Shown piece by piece: positions 7,380-11,305 of a stretch of DNA of 11,305 nt. This stretch comes from Candidatus Zixiibacteriota bacterium (GTDB taxonomy: Bacteria > Zixibacteria > MSB-5A5 > GN15 > JACZUZ01). The notes beneath the pieces were generated by a model. The model was not told the DNA's origin. It saw only the letters and a list, made by a program, of their open reading frames with translations, and searched no databases. The stretch covers positions 1-11,305 of the forward strand of contig JACZUZ010000022.1 of the NCBI GenBank assembly GCA_022572905.1, in the 5' to 3' direction. The position numbers and the translations under genes are program-made. Positions within the stretch are counted from its first letter, which is position 1, and each line of letters begins with the position of its first letter.

Positions 7380-9359
7380 TCAGCGTATCAGAATCGGCGC
7401 CAGAACAAGCGAAACAATCGCCATAAGCTTGATGAGAATATTCATCGAAGGACCCGAGGTGTCTTTGAATGGATCGCCAACAGTATCCCCCACCACCCCT
7501 GCTTTGTGGGCGTCAGAACCTTTGCCGCCGTGAGCCCCGGTTTCGATATATTTTTTGGCGTTATCCCAGGCTCCACCCGCGTTGGCCATGAAAAGCGCCA
7601 ATAACACTCCTGTGAGCGTCGCTCCGGCCAACATTCCGCCCAAAGCGTGGACTGACCAGCTACCGACAATCATAGGCGCCAGAATAGCCACCAGGCCGGG
7701 AACGACCATCTGCTTGAGAGCGCTTGTTGTGGCGATATCCACGCAGCGATCGCTATCGGGCTTGACTTTGCCTTCCATGAGACCAGCAATCTCTCTGAAC
7801 TGGCGTCGCACCTCTTGAACCATTTCGAAAGCGGCCTTGCCGACGGCGTTCATTGTTAGAGCGGCAATTAAGAACGGAAGGATTCCTCCAATAAAGAGTC
7901 CGACAATTACATTTGTATCGAGCAGATCAAGCATATCGATTTTAGCCACTTTTGCATAAGCCGAAAAAAGCGCCAGCGCAGTCAGCGCCGCCGAACCGAT
8001 AGCGAAGCCTTTGCCGATGGCGGCGGTTGTATTGCCAAGCGAATCGAGGCGATCGGTAATTTTGCGCACATCCGGGCCGAGTTTGGACATTTCGGAAATG
8101 CCTCCAGCGTTGTCAGCTATTGGCCCATAAGCGTCAACGGACATCGTAACGCCGATTGTACCGAGCATCCCAACTGCGGCAATGCCGATTCCGTATAGCC
8201 CAGCCAAGCTGTTGCCCATGTATGTCGCCAGGGCGATAACCAGAACCGGCAGAGCGACAGATTCCAAGCCAACCGCAATTCCTGAGATGATATTAGTCGC
8301 TGCGCCGGTCTCAGAGGCTTTGGCTATTCTATACATGGGTTTACCGGCCGTATAGTATTCGGTTAGAAGCCCCAGAACAATTCCCGCGACATTACCCACA
8401 AATACAGCCCAAAAGATATCCCGTGATAGTCCGAGGTATTCTGTCAGGAACCAGGCCGCGGCAAGCATTACGACTGAGCCTACATAAGTGACCATTCGCA
8501 AAACCGTGGCAGGATTCAATTTTGAGAGCACATTCACTGAAAGTATCCCCAGCATACTGGCGATAGCGCCTGATGCAACCAGGAGAAGCGGAAAAACCAT
8601 TTGATTCGTGCTATCGTTACTCCACGCGATCGCTATGGTAGCGATAATCGAGCCAACATATGACTCGAACAAGTCGGCTCCCATGCCGGCCGTATCACCC
8701 ACATTGTCTCCAACATTGTCGGCGATAACCGCAGGATTGCGTGGATCATCTTCCGGTATACCAGCCTCAAGTTTTCCAACCAGGTCGGCGCCGACATCAG
8801 CGGCCTTGGTAAATATGCCTCCTCCCACACGGGCAAAGAGCGCTATTGATGACGCTCCCATCGCGAACCCGCTTAATGAGGAGATATCGTCCATGCCCAG
8901 AAAATAATAGAAGAAGAAGCCTACGCCGATCAGCCCCAGTGAAGCCACTGACATTCCCATCACTGATCCGCCGGAAAAGGCGATCTTTAATGCGGCTCCC
9001 TCACCGTACTGTTGAGCGGCGGCGGTGGTACGCACGTTTGAACGCGTTGCCGCTTTCATGCCAAAAAATCCTGCGGTCATAGAGCAAATAGCTCCACTTA
9101 CGAAAGCGATACCTGTGTTCAGGCCAAGTTTCCAGCCAAGAAGAGCGAAGACCACTACTATGAAAAAAGCCAGTATAGTGTATTCGCGCCGCAAAAAGAC
9201 CATTGCGCCGTCGTGAATGATGTTTGAGATTTCAATCATCTTCTCATTACCACTGGGCTGTTTTTTAATCCAGATGTAATATGCTAAGGCGAATAGCAGC
9301 CCGACGACTCCGAGTATGACAGCGTGGAGTCCGTAACCGGCAATTTCTTCAATGCTCAT
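7380..9359 (-). CDS. hppA: Membrane-bound ion-pumping pyrophosphatase, K+-dependent type
   Basis: Hydrolyses pyrophosphate in the cytoplasm and pumps Na+ and/or H+ out across the inner membrane. The 659 residues form a hydrophobic, multi-helix chain of normal bacterial length. The active-site signatures are all present: DVGADLVGK (188-196), [20 protein letters not shown] (203-222), [15 protein letters not shown] (406-420) and the C-terminal [21 protein letters not shown] (620-640). In [10 protein letters not shown] (442-451) the two diagnostic positions are Ala446 and Gly449. K+-independent enzymes have Lys and Thr there, so this one should need K+. DLFE (229-232) places the gate glutamate where Na+-pumping enzymes have it, though some bacterial H+ and dual Na+/H+ pumps share it. 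The ATG (9359-9357) has GGGAGAAG just upstream. It is a single-gene unit with its own terminator. Confidence 0.97.
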   Translation of the reverse strand: MSIEEIAGYGLHAVILGVVGLLFALAYYIWIKKQPSGNEKMIEISNIIHDGAMVFLRREYTILAFFIVVVFALLGWKLGLNTGIAFVSGAICSMTAGFFGMKAATRSNVRTTAAAQQYGEGAALKIAFSGGSVMGMSVASLGLIGVGFFFYYFLGMDDISSLSGFAMGASSIALFARVGGGIFTKAADVGADLVGKLEAGIPEDDPRNPAVIADNVGDNVGDTAGMGADLFESYVGSIIATIAIAWSNDSTNQMVFPLLLVASGAIASMLGILSVNVLSKLNPATVLRMVTYVGSVVMLAAAWFLTEYLGLSRDIFWAVFVGNVAGIVLGLLTEYYTAGKPMYRIAKASETGAATNIISGIAVGLESVALPVLVIALATYMGNSLAGLYGIGIAAVGMLGTIGVTMSVDAYGPIADNAGGISEMSKLGPDVRKITDRLDSLGNTTAAIGKGFAIGSAALTALALFSAYAKVAKIDMLDLLDTNVIVGLFIGGILPFLIAALTMNAVGKAAFEMVQEVRRQFREIAGLMEGKVKPDSDRCVDIATTSALKQMVVPGLVAILAPMIVGSWSVHALGGMLAGATLTGVLLALFMANAGGAWDNAKKYIETGAHGGKGSDAHKAGVVGDTVGDPFKDTSGPSMNILIKLMAIVSLVLAPILIR

Positions 9360-9497
9360 TGGCTTCTCCCGTTTGGATAGACAGTTCTATAATTTTCAAG
9401 CTTTTTAAGAAGTGCTTTTTCGAGGAATTTCTTTGAGTAATTTTTCTTTACTGAAAATCGTTTTCTATGGAACGCTACAACCAGAAACTATTTTCGT

Positions 9498-9532
9498 GCG
9501 ATTTCTGAGAGAATTCAGACTTTCAGAATCGC
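9498..9532 (-). promoter_or_regulatory. Stem-loop in the hppA upstream region
   Basis: GCGATTTCTGA (9498-9508) pairs with TCAGAATCGC (9523-9532): ten base pairs with one bulged base and a 14-base loop containing GAATTC. No T-run follows on either strand, so it is not an intrinsic terminator. It lies about 140 bases before the hppA start and could be a leader RNA structure or an operator. An alternative shorter stem (TCTGA/TCAGA) inside it could compete. Confidence 0.45.
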
Positions 9533-9567
9533 CGAAATTTCAGCTCCGAATATAAAGGCGACTAGTA

Positions 9568-9729
9568 TTAATCGCTAGCCAAAGGTACAAAAAAATCCGC
9601 CAAACTTTGCTCTTCCCCAGATTTCAGGTAAAACTCCGGCAGTGAAACTCCGTTGTTTGTTGAACAGAAACGCTCAGGTGGCATACCTCTAAGAAAAGAT
9701 CGGGCGTCGAAAGACAAACACCCGACCAT
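9568..9729 (-). other. Unassigned element: open 53-codon frame or dispersed RNA/repeat element
   Basis: On the minus strand an ATG (9729-9727) opens a frame of 53 codons ending in TAA. Its product contains MPPERFCSTNNGVSLPEF (16-33) followed by YLKSGEEQSLADFF (34-47), a composition that looks protein-like. Against a real gene: the first codons lie inside the lipoprotein terminator, the first ATG lacks a good ribosome-binding site, and the second ATG (codon 16) has AGAGGT touching it. The RNA has small hairpins: AGGT/ACCT around codon 16, and a CCGGA/TCTGG stem with mismatch in the middle. It also ends near a run of seven T (9595-9589). The opposite strand is also partly open. A dispersed intergenic element or a structured RNA seems as likely as a peptide; I cannot decide from one copy. 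Confidence 0.3.
9690..9725 (-). terminator. Intrinsic terminator after the lipoprotein gene
   Basis: On the minus strand TCGGGTGT (9725-9718) pairs with ACGCCCGA (9707-9700): eight pairs including one G-U, with a ten-base loop. It is followed by TCTTTTCTT (9699-9691). It starts about 50 bases after the lipoprotein stop codon, the right place and orientation for that gene. The plus strand has no T-run. Confidence 0.75.
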
Positions 9730-9775
9730 GTGACTTGACTACCAATCTTTGGCCAATAATCTTTAGCGTAGCAGA

Positions 9776-11305
9776 TTATCTGACTTCTATTTCCGCTAGA
9801 ATCGAAGGCCAGCCCTTGCGACCATCAGCGAATGGAAAGACCGTTCCGGTTTGATTTAGCATTCGAAGGCCCCAAAGAGTTCCGGTTCCACCGAACGCAA
9901 GCTCCCGCGCTAGAACCACAAGAGGGAAATTCTTGCTTGTGTCGGTATAGTTATCCGGCTCAAGAGTAATAAAAGCGATCGCGGTATCCGCTACGCTGTT
10001 GACAAAACTGATCGGACTGCCGGGACTCGGATTAATCGAGAATCTCGTAGAAAAAGAAGTCGAAAGAAAATCTTCACCTGGGAAAGGAGGAACACGGGCT
10101 AAGGAGTTGTCAAGGAAGGGATGTGATTCTCCATCGCCGGGCTTGTGATAGCCGTTTTCATGCGAATATGTATACACCGGCTGAATAATCGTATCCGGAC
10201 CAAAAATGAATGTATCCACAACGGTCGACGTTGAGTCTATTATCGTGTCGTGGAATACTCCTGTGGGTAGAAGAAGCCTGCCCTCTTTCTCCCAATTTAA
10301 CTCTGAATTCTCACCGAAGTTCATCCTCACAAACTCCGCCGGTCCAGTCGCGGTCCGTGGTCCGAGCACCCAACCCTTGTAGTGCCATCCGGAATTGGTT
10401 AGGCTGGGAAGAAATTGAAATCCTGTTGTAAAGATATCTATACTGAATGTTCTAATAGTCGGAATGTCAATTTCGACATCCTGGTTAAATACATAGTTCA
10501 TGTCAGGTTCGTAAGCTACGGAATCCATGTGTTCAGCGTCACCGAAAACATAAATCACAGTGTCACCTGTCCTATTAATGGGCACTACATGCCACCACGG
10601 CACTACAGTTTTAATTACAAACGTATCGAGCCCGTAGTTACTGAACCTTCGATAAGTAGTGGCGGAAACGCTATCGATTCCAAGAGTATCAAGAGTTGTG
10701 CCAAGGGTATCATCGGCTATGGTGTCGCGGGGAATATGTTTTGGCACATTATTACCTGTATTAAGCTTTTTTATCTGGATCGTATCTATAATATTCACGG
10801 AATCCGGTGAATAGAATGCAAACCACACCCCGGATATTCCGGAAGAAGAGTTCGATCCGACACTGGGAGTAACAACAGAAACAACACCCGTAGTGAATTG
10901 GTCAAAAGGAAAAGGCGAATCAAGCTGCAACTTCGCTTTGTCCTCGGGCGCTGCGATAATATCGGCCAGCATGATTGAGCTCCGCGTTCCGGTGCTCGCT
11001 TTTTGCTCGATTGAAACGAATAAAATATCATAATCGAGAATATTAAAATCTATATCGAACACTCTCGAGCGCTTGACCCCTGAGGCGTCCCGCATCACAT
11101 ACAAATCCTGATCCCAATCAAAGAGCTCGATCGAAATGTAATCAAAAAAAGAACCTGTTTGATCGTTCACTTTCACCACCCACAATTCATAAATCATACC
11201 ATCTGGCGGAGATGGCAATCGACTCGGAGAAAGAGTGATTGATGATTCAGTGAAGGAGGAGAGAACCGGATCAGTATCCGAGCAACCCAGAACTGAGACG
11301 ATTAG
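9776..11305 (-). CDS. Large beta-rich lipoprotein with two RskA-like modules (5' end outside window)
   Basis: Not recognised as a named protein. The frame is open to the window edge, giving 509 residues. The first visible residues are LIVSVLGCSD, the end of a lipoprotein signal peptide with lipobox VLGC; Cys8 would be lipidated and Ser follows it, which by the E. coli rule favours the outer membrane. A TTG at 11218 is an internal leucine codon and not the start, because the signal peptide lies upstream of it. Two modules resemble the C-terminal extracytoplasmic domain of RskA-type anti-sigma factors: the first from LPSPPDGMIYELWVV (30-44) to FVSIEQKASTG (96-106), the second from LPSLTNSGWHYKGWVLG (299-315) to FITLEPDNYTD (445-455). 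No helical sigma-binding domain is seen. Asp/Thr-rich linkers lie near 194-212 and 353-372. It is followed by its own terminator. Probably a surface or periplasmic structural or binding protein; role unknown. Confidence 0.85.
   Translation of the reverse strand, partial: LIVSVLGCSDTDPVLSSFTESSITLSPSRLPSPPDGMIYELWVVKVNDQTGSFFDYISIELFDWDQDLYVMRDASGVKRSRVFDIDFNILDYDILFVSIEQKASTGTRSSIMLADIIAAPEDKAKLQLDSPFPFDQFTTGVVSVVTPSVGSNSSSGISGVWFAFYSPDSVNIIDTIQIKKLNTGNNVPKHIPRDTIADDTLGTTLDTLGIDSVSATTYRRFSNYGLDTFVIKTVVPWWHVVPINRTGDTVIYVFGDAEHMDSVAYEPDMNYVFNQDVEIDIPTIRTFSIDIFTTGFQFLPSLTNSGWHYKGWVLGPRTATGPAEFVRMNFGENSELNWEKEGRLLLPTGVFHDTIIDSTSTVVDTFIFGPDTIIQPVYTYSHENGYHKPGDGESHPFLDNSLARVPPFPGEDFLSTSFSTRFSINPSPGSPISFVNSVADTAIAFITLEPDNYTDTSKNFPLVVLARELAFGGTGTLWGLRMLNQTGTVFPFADGRKGWPSILAEIEVR

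Larger units (their letters stand above)
9360..9775. other. Long gap upstream of hppA
   Basis: This 416-base stretch holds, in the direction of transcription, the end-of-gene hairpin and terminator of the lipoprotein gene. Then come an unassigned element with an open frame (9568-9729), a strong stem-loop (9498-9532), and an AT-rich leader ending in the hppA ribosome-binding site. The hppA promoter should lie in 9360-9600, but I find no convincing pair of -35 and -10 boxes. No known riboswitch was recognised. Confidence 0.6.

Noticed and set aside
8608..9216. Plus-strand frames opposite hppA
   Set aside because: hppA covers this region with conserved active-site motifs. Long antisense frames are common opposite Ala/Gly/Val-rich membrane proteins.
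9589..9595. Run of seven T on the minus strand as a second terminator
   Set aside because: Only a short CTGCC/GGCGG pairing with a long loop precedes it; no compact GC-rich hairpin sits directly before the run.
9498..9729. Known riboswitch upstream of hppA
   Set aside because: I could not match the conserved cores of any familiar class; only generic hairpins are visible.
10415..10810. Plus-strand 131-codon frame opposite the lipoprotein gene
   Set aside because: No start signal or recognisable motif, and it lies antisense to the long lipoprotein frame.

Overview
The window looks like a piece of chromosome from a diderm (Gram-negative type) bacterium: it encodes a TolC-family outer-membrane channel, a periplasmic adaptor and a lipobox-bearing lipoprotein. 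Base composition is intermediate. The gene set (K+-dependent membrane pyrophosphatase, YIP1-family protein, MacAB/TolC-like operon, large beta-rich Asp/Thr-rich lipoprotein) would fit an uncultured lineage of the FCB superphylum such as Zixibacteria, but that is inference from style and not a proven placement.

All seven supported genes lie on the minus strand, so transcription runs from high to low coordinates. At the right edge (9776-11305) is a large lipoprotein whose N-terminus starts just outside the window; its lipobox is visible. It ends in an intrinsic terminator (9690-9725). A 416-base gap follows. It holds that terminator, an unexplained element with an open 53-codon frame (9568-9729) and a strong stem-loop (9498-9532). 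Then comes hppA (7380-9359), a membrane ion-pumping pyrophosphatase whose residues predict K+ dependence and a Na+-type gate. hppA ends in a very clear intrinsic terminator (7234-7277).

The rest (1-7105) is an efflux/export cluster: a YIP1-family membrane protein, a TolC-like channel, a HlyD/MacA-like adaptor, a LolD/MacB-type ATPase, and two different MacB/FtsX-type permeases in tandem. The last three genes are joined by 4-base start/stop overlaps (GTGA, then ATGA), which implies translational coupling and a fixed ratio. Together they would form a tripartite machine: ATPase plus two permeases at the inner membrane, adaptor across the periplasm, TolC-like exit duct. The second permease runs off the left edge in frame.

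No wholly new system is visible. The items most worth a second look are the 9568-9729 element, the lipoprotein with two RskA-like modules, the paired permeases, and the charged insert in the adaptor. No tRNA, rRNA, CRISPR array, insertion sequence or phage gene was found.
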